From the NCBI GenBank assembly GCA_963810055.1, contig CAWEME010000035.1, forward strand, positions 166,051 to 230,050: a stretch of DNA of 64,000 nucleotides. Reading direction: 5' to 3'. Position 1 is the first letter of the stretch, and every line of letters starts with the position of its first letter. This document shows positions 36,110 to 45,192 of the stretch, piece after piece. A program made the translations under genes and the position numbers. Below the pieces are notes generated by a model. It was not told the origin of the DNA. It saw only the letters and a list, made by a program, of their open reading frames with translations, and did not search any database. Source of the stretch: REEB95 sp963810055. Lineage in GTDB: Bacteria; Pseudomonadota; Alphaproteobacteria; ATCC43930; CGMCC-115725.

Positions 36110-37121
36110 CAGACGCCCGCGGCGCCGCGCGCCGGTTTCTGGTGCGGCGGCGCCGGTTGTGCCAGGCCCAGGCCGTGGCGACGATGGCATCCATGCCGGA
36201 CATCCGCGCCTGCCAGTCCAGCACCTTGCCGGCGAGGCTCGCATCCGCCACCAGCATGGGCGGGTCGCCGGCGCGGCGCGGCGCTTCCCGTTGCGGAATC
36301 GAAAGACCGGTGACGCGTTCGGCCACTGCTATGGCCTCGCGCACCGAGCAGCCCCGGCCGGTGCCGAGATTGAGCGCCACGCTTTTGCCGCCGCCCTCGA
36401 GATATTGGAGCGCCTTGACATGCGCCTCGGCCAGATCCTGGACGTGGATATAGTCGCGCACCGCGGATCCGTCGGGCGTCGGATAATCGGTGCCGTAGAT
36501 GTCGATGCGCGCGCGCTGTTTGAGCGCGGCCTGGAGAATCAGCGGGATCAGATGAGTCTCGGGATCGTGATCCTCGCCGGTCTCGCCGTCGGGATCGGCG
36601 CCGGCGGCGTTGAAGTAGCGCAGGCAGACGTGCTTGAGCCCATGCGCCGGGTCGAGCCAGGCGAGCGCGCGCTCCACCATCAGCTTGCCCTCGCCATAGG
36701 GATTGACCGGGCGCTGCGGCGTGGTTTCGCGGATCGGCATCTCGTCCGGCACGCCGTAAGTGGCGCAGCTCGAGGAGAACACGATGCGCTTGATTTTGGC
36801 TTCCAGCATGACCTCGAACAGCCCCAGGCTGTTGATCACGTTGTTGCGGAAATAGAGCTCGGGCCGCTTGACCAATTCCTCGACATAGGCGAAGGCGGCG
36901 AAATGCAAAACCGCGGAGATGGCATGGCGTTTCAGGGTGGCGGCCAGCTTCTCCCGGTCGGCCAGATCGCCCTCGACCAGGGGCCCCCAGCGCACCAGTT
37001 CCCTGTGCCCGCGCACCAGGCTGTCATAGGACACCGGTTCATAGCCCGCCTGAGCCAGCGCCTTGCAGGCATGGCTGCCGATATAGCCGGCGCCGCCGGT
37101 CACCAGAATGGTCTTGCTCAT
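36000..37121 (-). CDS. galE: UDP-glucose 4-epimerase, probable 3' frameshift
   Basis: GalE interconverts UDP-glucose and UDP-galactose. It has the NAD motif GGAGYIGSHACKAL, the Ser region FSSSCATYG, the catalytic YxxxK in NPYGEGK and the sugar-binding LRYFNAAGADPDGE. After ATAWAWH the frame runs 110 bases into the next gene with no homology. Restoring one G near 36163 gives a 337-residue protein that ends at TGA 36109-36111, overlapping the next ATG. That is the usual GalE size, so the long tail is probably an artefact. Confidence 0.9.
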   Translation of the reverse strand: MSKTILVTGGAGYIGSHACKALAQAGYEPVSYDSLVRGHRELVRWGPLVEGDLADREKLAATLKRHAISAVLHFAAFAYVEELVKRPELYFRNNVINSLGLFEVMLEAKIKRIVFSSSCATYGVPDEMPIRETTPQRPVNPYGEGKLMVERALAWLDPAHGLKHVCLRYFNAAGADPDGETGEDHDPETHLIPLILQAALKQRARIDIYGTDYPTPDGSAVRDYIHVQDLAEAHVKALQYLEGGGKSVALNLGTGRGCSVREAIAVAERVTGLSIPQREAPRRAGDPPMLVADASLAGKVLDWQARMSGMDAIVATAWAWHNRRRRTRNRRAAPRASDGARIYRPIRRPQHGRARRGVGWRAYPRLRQVLLQG

Positions 37122-37239
37122 GCTGCCTCTGACAACGGCCGGATGCGGGGATTGTTCCGCAAGCGGCCGGGCCGTGACGGCCCGTAAACGCCTAGGTCTC
37201 TACGACGGAAAGCCGGGCCGGGGCAAGATCGGCCCGGCG

Positions 37240-38545
37240 TCAGGGCGCTTTGCGCGCGGCCAGGCGGCGCGGCGCCAGCGTGGCGGCAAGGCTCCGGATA
37301 GATTTCCGAATTCCAGGCGTAAAGCAGGCCAGCAGCCCGCCCAGCAGCGTAACCACCGCCCACCAGGCCAGTTCGCGCCCCAGCCAGAACAGGAAAGGAC
37401 CCACGGCGCCGGCGCCAGATTGTCGACCGATGGCGAAAGAACTCGCCCCACATCAGGAACAGGATCGACCCGATGGCGGTCCGGAACAATGCGCGCTGGA
37501 GGCCGCTTCCGGCCGCCTGGGCCAGGCTCCACAGCCCGGGCAGCGCGAACAGCAGAAAGATGCCGCGATAGCCGATGTTCTGCCCCGGCCAGGAAGCAGC
37601 CCGCCACCAGCCAGGCGCCGATTTCCAGGAACGCCGCTTCGGACGGCGGCAAACGGAGGCAGGAAGCGCGCAACCCGGCCTAAGCGGCGATAGCGGCCGC
37701 GCCGGACGCGGCGGCCAGATAAAGGACGATCCGCAGCGCGCCCGGCCGGATCGGGAGAGCGGGGAAAAGCGTGGCGAGGCCGTTAGGCAGATTCGGCGCG
37801 CCGAACAGATCGGTGAAATTCTTGCCTTCCGCCACATTGGCGAGCGCGGCGCGCAGCTCGGCATGGTAGACCGCGGCGAACAGCGCCAGCACCGCGACCG
37901 CGGCGGCGGCGATGACGGCGAAGAACCCGGGGCCGCTCGCGCAGTCCCAAGGCCAGCAGCATCGCGGGATAAAACTTGATCAGCGCCGCCGTCACGATCA
38001 GCGGATAAGCCAGCGAAACGCGCGGACGAGACGCGCGGCAAAAACAACCCGGCGAGTGCCGCCAGCGCGAAGATGAGCAGGTCGTTATTGGCTCGCTCGA
38101 GCGCGAACACGGTCATGGTCGAGAACACGCCCAGCAGCATCAGCGCCATCGCCGGCCGCCCGCGCGGCGCCGGCAAGGCCGCCAGAGACAGCAGGAACAG
38201 ACCGTCGACGATCAGCCCGGCGGCCCTTGTGTCGGAGGCGCCAAGATCGAAGACCGATGCCCACAGCAGCAGCGGCGAATAGTCGAACAACCAGCCGAGC
38301 GCGTCGCAGGGGTTGGTCACATAGACATTGATGCCCATGCGCCAGCATTCGATCGCGGACAGCTCGCCGCGGGTATCGAGGAAGGGGAAATCATAGGGGC
38401 CGATGCCCCAGGCTTCGAGGACGGCGCGGTAAAGCGACCCCTGCCCGATGGCGTAAAGCCCATAAAGCGCGGCGAAGAGCGCGGCGGCGGATGCGGGCAC
38501 CGCCCAACGCGGAAAACGATCCGCCGGGATTTTCATCGGGATCAT
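37240..38545 (-). pseudogene. Decayed membrane glycosyltransferase (GT87-like)
   Basis: The intact 5' part encodes a polytopic membrane protein (FLDTRGELSAIECWRMGIN, VYVTNPCDALGWLFDYSPL, ALERANNDLLIFALAALAGL) like GT-C fold GT87 mannosyltransferases. Homology then moves between frames near 38016, 37930, 37586 and 37438, each a net single-base insertion. There is also an in-frame TAG at 37680-37682. Removing the four bases gives exactly 434 codons ending at TGA 37240-37242. The density of lesions and the nonsense codon indicate real decay. It lies upstream of galE on the same strand. Confidence 0.78.
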
Positions 38546-38857
38546 GGACCTGGATGTAGGGCGAACAGGGTTAAGGAGCGCTGAAGGCGGCCCCGCCCCG
38601 ATTGCCCCCTGCCGCAGGATTGCCGCTCAAGCCCCTGTTAAGACTGGGCTTCCCTTGACCCCGCCCGGGCTTTGGGCTTAAGTGGCTGCGAATCGCGTAG
38701 CGCCCCGCCTCAAGACGCGGGGCGTCTTGCATTGGGCGTGGTAGCGGCCCGGTAACCGTCCCGGCGTAAGAATGGGGCTGCGGCATTGAGGCCGAATTAA
38801 GGCTGGAATTTCCCCCGGCCGGGGCCGTTCTCAGTTGCGGCGAGCGGGAGTTTTCGA
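38546..38857 (+). promoter_or_regulatory. Divergent intergenic region with candidate promoter and leader hairpin for ugd
   Basis: TTGACC at 38655-38660 and TTAAGT at 38678-38683, 17 bases apart, form a reasonable sigma-70-type promoter reading toward ugd. The transcript would begin near 38690 and contain an 8-bp GC hairpin at 38701-38724 (CGCCCCGC / GCGGGGCG). There is no T-run after it, so it is not a simple terminator. The leader would be about 165 bases long. Confidence 0.5.
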
Positions 38858-40207
38858 ATGCGCATTGCGGTCATCGGCAGCGGTTATGTCGGCCTGGTTT
38901 CGGGCGCGTGTTTTTCCGAATTCGGCGTCGAAGTCGCCTGCGTCGACAAGGACGAAGGCAAGATCGCGCGCCTGAAGAAAGGCGAGATCCCGATCTACGA
39001 GCCGGGCCTCGAGAAGATCGTCGCCTCCAACGCCGCCGCCGGACGTCTCAGCTTCACCACCGATCTCGCCGAAGCGGTCAAGGGCGCGGACGCGGTGTTC
39101 ATCGCCGTCGGCACGCCGTCGCGCCGCGGCGACGGCCACGCCGATTTGACCTACGTCTTCGCCGCCGCCGAGGAGATCGCGCGCGCGCTGACCGGCTATA
39201 CCGTGGTGGTGACCAAGTCGACCGTGCCGGTCGGCACCGGGCGCAAGGTGGCGGAGATCATTCGCAAGACCCGGCCCGACGCGCAATTCGACGTCGTCTC
39301 CAATCCCGAATTCCTGCGCGAGGGCTCGGCGATCCAGGATTTCATGCGGCCCGACCGCGTGGTGATCGGCGCCGAGAGCGAGCGCGCCAAGGCCGTGATG
39401 CGCGAGCTGTACCGGCCGCTCTATCTCATCGAGACGCCGATCCTGTTCACCGCGCTCGAAACCTCCGAGCTGATCAAATACGCCGCCAACAGTTTCCTCG
39501 CCACCAAGATCAACTTCATCAACGAGATCGCCGATCTGTGCGAAGCCGTCGGCGCCGACGTGCAGGACGTGGCCCGGGGCATCGGCCTGGACGGCCGCAT
39601 CGGCCGCAAGTTCCTCCATGCCGGGCCGGGCTATGGCGGTTCCTGCTTCCCCAAGGATTGCCTGGCGCTGGCCAAGACCGCGCAGGATGCCGGAGCGCCG
39701 GTCCCGACGGTCGAGACCGTGATCGCCAGCAACGAGCGCCGCAAGGCGCGCATGGCCGAGCGCATCATCCGCGCCTGCGGCGGCAGCGTGCAGGGCAAGA
39801 CGGTGGCGGTGCTGGGCCTGACCTTCAAGCCCAACACCGACGACATGCGCGACAGCGCCAGCCTGGTGATCCTGCCCGCCTTGCAGAAGGCCGGGGCCAC
39901 CGTTCGCGCCTTCGACCCCGAGGGCATGGAGGAGGCGAAGAAGCTGTTGCCGCGCGTCCAGTTCTGCGCCAACGCCTACGACACCATGGAAGGCGCCCAC
40001 GCGCTCGTCATCATCACCGAATGGAACGAATTCCGCGCGCTCGACCTGGCGCGGGTGAAGACGCTTCTGAAGACGCCGACCGTCATCGATTTGCGCAACA
40101 TCTACAAGCCGGCGGACATGGCCGAGGCCGGCTTCTACTACTTCAGCATCGGGCGCGCCTCCACCGGACCGGCGGATGCGATCCGGCGGCTCAAGGCCCA
40201 AAACTAG
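38858..40207 (+). CDS. ugd: UDP-glucose 6-dehydrogenase
   Basis: This enzyme makes UDP-glucuronate from UDP-glucose with two NAD+. The 449-residue protein begins with the Rossmann motif MRIAVIGSGYVGLVSGACFS. It has VTKSTVPVGTG and NPEFLREGSAI, the catalytic Cys in GYGGSCFPKD, and the C-terminal domain segment GLTFKPNTDDMRDS. A GGGAG site precedes the ATG. The next gene uses its product, and an epimerase at 47089 can use it too. Divergent from the polysaccharide synthase operon. Confidence 0.96.
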   Translation: MRIAVIGSGYVGLVSGACFSEFGVEVACVDKDEGKIARLKKGEIPIYEPGLEKIVASNAAAGRLSFTTDLAEAVKGADAVFIAVGTPSRRGDGHADLTYVFAAAEEIARALTGYTVVVTKSTVPVGTGRKVAEIIRKTRPDAQFDVVSNPEFLREGSAIQDFMRPDRVVIGAESERAKAVMRELYRPLYLIETPILFTALETSELIKYAANSFLATKINFINEIADLCEAVGADVQDVARGIGLDGRIGRKFLHAGPGYGGSCFPKDCLALAKTAQDAGAPVPTVETVIASNERRKARMAERIIRACGGSVQGKTVAVLGLTFKPNTDDMRDSASLVILPALQKAGATVRAFDPEGMEEAKKLLPRVQFCANAYDTMEGAHALVIITEWNEFRALDLARVKTLLKTPTVIDLRNIYKPADMAEAGFYYFSIGRASTGPADAIRRLKAQN

Positions 40208-40243
40208 AACGAGCACTCGAAACGCGACCTCAGGGAAAATCTC

Positions 40244-41233
40244 ATGACCTCGACCAAGAAACGCATTCTCGTCACCGGCGGCGCCGGCTTCCTGGGCTCG
40301 CATCTGTGCGAACGGCTTTTGGCCGAGGGCAACGACGTGCTCGCGGTCGACAACTACTTCACCGGGCGCAAGGACAACATCGCCCACATCCTGCCGCAGA
40401 CCAATTTCGAGGCGATGCGCCACGACATCTGCTTCCCGCTCTATGTCGAGGTGGACGAGATCTACAACCTCGCCTGCCCCGCCTCGCCGATCCACTACCA
40501 GTTCGACCCGGTGCAGACCACCAAGACCAGCGTGCTGGGCGCGATCAACATGCTGGGCCTGGCCAAGCGGGTGAAGGCCAAGATCTTCCAGGCCTCGACC
40601 TCGGAGATCTACGGCGACCCGACCGTGCACCCGCAGAAAGAGGAATACCGCGGCAACGTCAACACGCTGGGCCCGCGCGCCTGCTATGACGAGGGCAAGC
40701 GCTGCGCCGAGACGCTGTTCTTCGACTATTTCCGCCAGCACAAGCTGCGCATCCGCGTCGCCCGCATCTTCAACACCTACGGGCCGCGCATGCACCCCAA
40801 TGACGGCCGCGTGGTGTCGAACTTCATCGTCCAGGCCTTGAAAGGCGAGGCGATCACGGTCTATGGCGACGGCAGCCAGACCCGCGCCTTCTGCTATGTC
40901 GACGACCTGATCGAGGGCTTCGTGCGCCTGATGGCCGCGCCCGACAGCGTCACCGGGCCGATCAATCTCGGCAATCCGGTCGAAACCACGGTCATCGAGC
41001 TGGCCCAGAAGATCATCGCCATGACCGGTTCGCGCTCCCAGATCGAGCACCGCCCGCTGCCGGTCGACGATCCGATCCAGCGCTGCCCGGACATCTCCCG
41101 CGCCAGGGACACGCTCGGCTGGCAGCCGCGCGTGCCGCTCGAAACCGGCTTGCAGCACACCATCGCCTATTTCGACCGCCTCTTGACCGAGGGCGGCGAG
41201 AAGAAAAGCCCGACGCTCCGCGTCGTCAGCTAA
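40244..41233 (+). CDS. UDP-glucuronate decarboxylase (UDP-xylose synthase)
   Basis: This 329-residue short-chain dehydrogenase-type enzyme decarboxylates UDP-glucuronate to UDP-xylose. It has the NAD motif GGAGFLGSHLCERLL, the family segments NLACPASPIHYQFDPVQT and RACYDEGKRCAETLFFDY (catalytic Tyr and Lys in YDEGK), and NTYGPRMHPNDGRVVSNF. These are characteristic of UXS rather than of 4-epimerases. It follows ugd by 36 bases on the same strand, giving a two-step route from UDP-glucose. Confidence 0.94.
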   Translation: MTSTKKRILVTGGAGFLGSHLCERLLAEGNDVLAVDNYFTGRKDNIAHILPQTNFEAMRHDICFPLYVEVDEIYNLACPASPIHYQFDPVQTTKTSVLGAINMLGLAKRVKAKIFQASTSEIYGDPTVHPQKEEYRGNVNTLGPRACYDEGKRCAETLFFDYFRQHKLRIRVARIFNTYGPRMHPNDGRVVSNFIVQALKGEAITVYGDGSQTRAFCYVDDLIEGFVRLMAAPDSVTGPINLGNPVETTVIELAQKIIAMTGSRSQIEHRPLPVDDPIQRCPDISRARDTLGWQPRVPLETGLQHTIAYFDRLLTEGGEKKSPTLRVVS

Positions 41234-41315
41234 ACCTTTCCGTTATCGTTATCCGCTAGGCGAAACGACCCGGGCGGCGGCGGGCGGTCATCATCGCTCC
41301 CCGTGGCCGGCGCGG

Positions 41316-41759
41316 CTATTCCCAGCTGTCGAGCTTGATCTCGTTTGGCCAGGGGGCGCCTTTGCCGGTTTCGAGAAGCGACTTGAGGCTCAGCAGAAAG
41401 ACAGCCCATTTTGTGCTGCAGTGGTGCATGAACTCCACCGGCTCCTTCCAGCCTTGGTGCTTGAAAAAAAGGATTGTCCAGTCGCCTTCTTGTCTGAGAT
41501 CAAAACTGATCGTTGTGCCCATCCATTCCTCGGGTCCGCCGACCACCTGCCATCGCACGCGCTTGGCGGGCTGAAGCTCGAGAACCTTCATGTCGAAACC
41601 GCCGGTGCCAAAGCGGAATTGGAGCACCCCGCCGACTTTGCTTTCCCCTTGTGTGTCGCTCGTCCACCAGCCGGAAAGGCCTTCACGCACGGTCAATGCC
41701 TTGTAGACATCATTCGGCGACGACCCTTTGACGCCGACTTTGTGAAGAATATCAACCAT
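41316..41759 (-). CDS. SRPBCC (AHSA1/polyketide cyclase-like) domain protein
   Basis: The 147-residue protein has a START/SRPBCC fold, a hydrophobic-pocket domain. Typical pattern: an N-terminal strand MVDILHKVGVKGSSPNDVYK, then LTVREGLSGWWTSD, and VRWQVVGGPEEWMGTTISF in the central sheet, followed by a C-terminal helix. No enzymatic motif allows a function to be assigned. It ends 80 bases from the uxs-type gene and seems to be transcribed alone. Confidence 0.85.
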   Translation of the reverse strand: MVDILHKVGVKGSSPNDVYKALTVREGLSGWWTSDTQGESKVGGVLQFRFGTGGFDMKVLELQPAKRVRWQVVGGPEEWMGTTISFDLRQEGDWTILFFKHQGWKEPVEFMHHCSTKWAVFLLSLKSLLETGKGAPWPNEIKLDSWE

Positions 41760-41811
41760 ATGCTATTCCTCCTTGTGGTAAGCCCGAGCATGACGGATTT
41801 AAAAATATTTT

Positions 41812-41849
41812 GATTGCTTTGGCGGCGTTATGCGCAGCCTCGCAATGAC
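41812..41849 (+). repeat. Partial copy of an alphaproteobacterial palindromic repeat
   Basis: GATTGCTTT followed 18 bases later by CTCGCAATGAC matches the right half of the complete palindrome at 61084-61168. The left half is missing. It sits downstream of the UbiB-like gene and upstream of the SRPBCC gene on the minus strand. Confidence 0.6.
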
Positions 41850-41860
41850 AGAATGGGCTT

Positions 41861-43195
41861 TTAGACCTTCACCCCGGCCTGTTTCAGCGCCTGTTTCTGG
41901 CGCTCGGCGAGCTTCTTCTCGTCGAAGCCGTCGATCAGCTCGTGGAAGAGATTGTGCCAGTTGATCTCGGCCTTGAGGCGCAGGAACACCGAGCCCAAGC
42001 CCACGGCGGCCCGATCCATGAATACGAATTCCTGCGGCGGTTTGACGCCGCCCAGCCGCCTGATGTCGCGGTGCACGGTTTCGGCCACGTCGCGGCCATA
42101 GGCGGAGGAGCCGTGCTCCTGGATGCGGCGCTTGCGGTCGTCCATCAGCGGCGCATAGACGTAGCGCGCCCAGCGGTTCAGCACCTCGATCATTTCGCGC
42201 GATAGATCCTTGAAGCCCCAGGTCTCGTAGGCCGAAACCGCCAGTTCTTCGTCCCCGTTGTCGAGCGCGTGGTAGAGGTCGATCACGCCGCGCACGAAAT
42301 TCGGCTTGAAGACGCGGATGCAGCCGTAATCCAGAAGGTTGACGCCGTTGTCCGGCCGCACCGTGTAGTTGCCGAGATGCGGGTCGCCGTGGATGACGCC
42401 GTAGTAATAGAACGGCACGTACCAGGCGCGGAACATGTTGCGCGCGATGGCGTTGCGCGAAGCGAGATTGCCTTGGGCGGCCTCGATGAAGGGCACGCCT
42501 TCGAGCCAGGTCATGGTGAGCAGCCGCCGGGTCGAAAGCTCCGGTATGGGCTCGGGAACATGCACGTGTTTCTCGGCTTTGAGCATGATCTGGAACAGGC
42601 GCATATGCGCCGCCTCGCGCGTGTAATCGAGCTCCTCGTGCAGCCTTGCGGAGATTTCCTTGTGGATCGCCTCGGTCGCAATGGCGCGGTCGTAGCGTTC
42701 GTACAGACTCATGATCAGCTTCAATTGCTGAAGATCGGCCTCGACCGCCGATTCCATGTCGGGATATTGCAGCTTGCAGGCGAGGCTCTTGCCGGCGCGC
42801 GAAACCGCGCGATGCACCTGGCCGAGCGAGGCGGCGTGCGCGGCCTCGTGTTCGAAGCTCTTGAACTTCTGCTCCCAATCCGGCCCCAGCTCGCTCGCCA
42901 TGCGGCGGCGGACGAAGGACCAGCCCATCGGCGGCGCGTTGGATTGGAGCTTGGCCAGCTCCTCGGCGTATTCCCCGGGCAGCGCGTCGGGGATGGTGGC
43001 CAAGAGCTGCGCCACCTTCATCAGCGGGCCCTTGAGATTGCCCAGCGCCGATTTGAGGTCGGCGGCGTGGCGGCCGCGGTCGAGCGTCATGCCCAGATAG
43101 CGCGTGCCGGCCAGCCGCGCGGCGAGCCCGCCCATCGCGGTCGAAACCCGGGCGTAACGCTGCACCCGGCGCGGCAAGCTGTTTCCATCGGCCAT
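41861..43195 (-). CDS. ABC1/UbiB (AarF) family atypical kinase
   Basis: The 444-residue protein belongs to the UbiB/ADCK family, needed for ubiquinone levels in bacteria and mitochondria. Family marks include LMKVAQLLATIPDALP (the KxGQ motif appears as KVAQ), AHAASLGQVHRAV (Ala-rich loop), CKLQYPDMESAVEADL with the catalytic Lys and Glu, HGDPHLGNYTV and LLDYGCIRVF. No C-terminal membrane helices are evident, so it may not be UbiB itself but a related soluble member. It is downstream of pepF on the same strand. Confidence 0.9.
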   Translation of the reverse strand: MADGNSLPRRVQRYARVSTAMGGLAARLAGTRYLGMTLDRGRHAADLKSALGNLKGPLMKVAQLLATIPDALPGEYAEELAKLQSNAPPMGWSFVRRRMASELGPDWEQKFKSFEHEAAHAASLGQVHRAVSRAGKSLACKLQYPDMESAVEADLQQLKLIMSLYERYDRAIATEAIHKEISARLHEELDYTREAAHMRLFQIMLKAEKHVHVPEPIPELSTRRLLTMTWLEGVPFIEAAQGNLASRNAIARNMFRAWYVPFYYYGVIHGDPHLGNYTVRPDNGVNLLDYGCIRVFKPNFVRGVIDLYHALDNGDEELAVSAYETWGFKDLSREMIEVLNRWARYVYAPLMDDRKRRIQEHGSSAYGRDVAETVHRDIRRLGGVKPPQEFVFMDRAAVGLGSVFLRLKAEINWHNLFHELIDGFDEKKLAERQKQALKQAGVKV

Positions 43196-43265
43196 GGCGG
43201 TTACTTTCGGCGAGACGACCCCACCCTGTCCACCGCCAATATGGAATATGAACCGCCGGTCATAG

Positions 43266-45072
43266 TCAGCCCATCGCCTCGAGCTGGTCGATCAGGCCCG
43301 CTATGACCGAGAGGCCCTTGCGCCAGAAATTCGGGTCGGAGGCGTCGAGGCCGAAGGGCGCCAGCAATTCCTTGTGGCGCTTGGTGCCGCCGGCCTTGAG
43401 CATGTCGAGATATTTCCCGGCGAAGCCCTTTTCCGCGCCCTGATAGACCGCGTAGAGCGAGTTCACCAGGCAATCGCCGAACGCATAGGCGTAGACGTAG
43501 AACGGCGCGTGGATGAAATGCGGGATATAGGTCCAGTACCAACGGTACTCGTCCTCGAAGCGGATGGCGGGCCCCAGGCTTTCCGTCTGCACCTCGATCC
43601 AGATCTCGCCGATGCGGTCGGCGGTCAATTCGCCCTGCGCGGCGCTCGTCATGCAGCCGGCGCTCGAATTCGACGAAGGCGATCTGGCGCACCACGGTGT
43701 TGAGCATGTCCTCGACCTTGCCGGCGAGCATGGCCTTGCGCCGCTTGGGCACGATTTCGGCCTTCAACAGCGCCTGGAAAGTCAGCATCTCGCCGAAGAC
43801 CGAGGCGGTTTCGGCGAGCGTCAGCGGCGTGTCGGACATGAGCGCGCCTTGGCGAGCCGCCAGAACCTGGTGCACGCCGTGGCCCAGCTCGTGCGCGAGC
43901 GTCATCACGTCGCGGGTGCGGCCCAGATAATTGAGCAACAGATAGGGATGCGCGCTGGGCACGGTGGGATGGGCGAAGGCGCCCGAGGCCTTGCCCGGCT
44001 GCGCCGGCGCGTCGATCCAGCGATGGTCGAAGAAGCGCTTGCCCACATCCGCCATGTCCGGCGAGAAGGCCCGGTAGGCGTCGAGCACGATGCGCTGCGC
44101 CTCGTTCCAGGGCACCAGCCGGTCGTCTTCCTCGGGCAAAGGCGCGTTGCGGTCCCAATAGGGCATCTGGTCGACCCCGAACCACTTGGCCTTGAGCCGG
44201 TAATAGCGGTGCGACAGCGCGGGATATGATTCGCGCACCGAGGATATGAGCGCGTCCACCACCTCGTCCTCGACGAAATTGGCCAGGTTGCGCGACGAGA
44301 TCGGATGCTTGAAGCCGCGCCAGCGATCCTCGATCTCCTTGTCCTTGATGAGCGTGTTGGTGACATGGGCGAAGAGCCGGGAGTTTTTCCCGAACACCTC
44401 GCCCAAGGACTTGGCCGCCGCCTTGCGGGTCTCGGCATCCGGGTCGGACAGGAGATGCAACGCCTCGGCGCTGGTGAGGTCCTTGCCGCCGACGGGAAAA
44501 CGCAAGGCGGCCCCGGTCTCGTCGAACAGCCGCGTCCAGGCCGACCGGCCGGCGACGGATTTCTCGTGCAGCAGCTTCTCGATCTCGTCCGAAAGCTGAT
44601 AGGGGCGGAAGGCGCGCAAATCGCGCAGCCAGGGCGCGTAACGCGCCAGTTCCGGCGCCTTGAGCTTGTCGGCAAGCGCGGAGTCGTCGAGGCGATTGAG
44701 CTCGAGGGTGAAGAACAGCAGCAGGGTCGAGATGGCGTTGGCCTTTTCCTGCATGTTCTGGAAAAAGCGGCCGTTCTCGGGGCTGCTCTGGTCGGCGGCA
44801 TAGGCCAGGCCGGCATAGCTCAGGATCCGGCCGAGGATTTCCTGCAACCGCTCGTATTCGGCGACCGCCCGGCCGAGAGTCGCGCCCGGCAACGCGGCGA
44901 GCTTGCCCTGATACGAGGTTTGGAAGGATTTGGCGCCGTCCTCGGCGGCTTTCAGGTCGCGGGCCAGCTCGGGGCTGCCGGAACCGGGATAGAGGTCGGC
45001 CAGGTCCCAGCGCGGCAGGGCGCCGAGATCGCTCTCTTTGTCCGCCGGTTTTTGTGCAGTCGCCGAATCCAT
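43266..45072 (-). CDS. pepF: Oligoendopeptidase F (M3 family), frameshifted as read
   Basis: This is a zinc endopeptidase for short peptides. The zinc motif is TLAHELGHGVHQ (HExxH), with the downstream Glu in TLAETASVFGEML. The frame breaks in a three-base C run at 43633-43635: the protein reads FERRLHDERRA, and the next frame gives GELTADRIGEIWIEVQ, exactly the M3B continuation. Correcting one base gives 601 residues, the normal size. The ATG at 45072 fits homology from WDLADLYPG. Most likely a sequencing error. Confidence 0.88.
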
Positions 45073-45192
45073 GAAACAGGCCTCCTAAACCCAATCCTAT
45101 AGATAGTCAGCCGGAAATTGACGGCAAGCCGTAAGCCCTGTTATGCCGCAGATGGTCTCGGCACTGATCATCCGCGCCGAATCCGGGGGACG

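Noticed and set aside
34481..36313. 610-codon open frame on the plus strand
   Set aside because: It is antisense to the GH-GT2 fusion gene and shows no recognisable motif.
38831..41158. 775-codon open frame on the minus strand
   Set aside because: It is antisense to ugd and the UDP-xylose synthase gene, both with full conserved motifs. The translation is His/Asp/Arg-rich with no homology, a typical artefact of GC-rich DNA.
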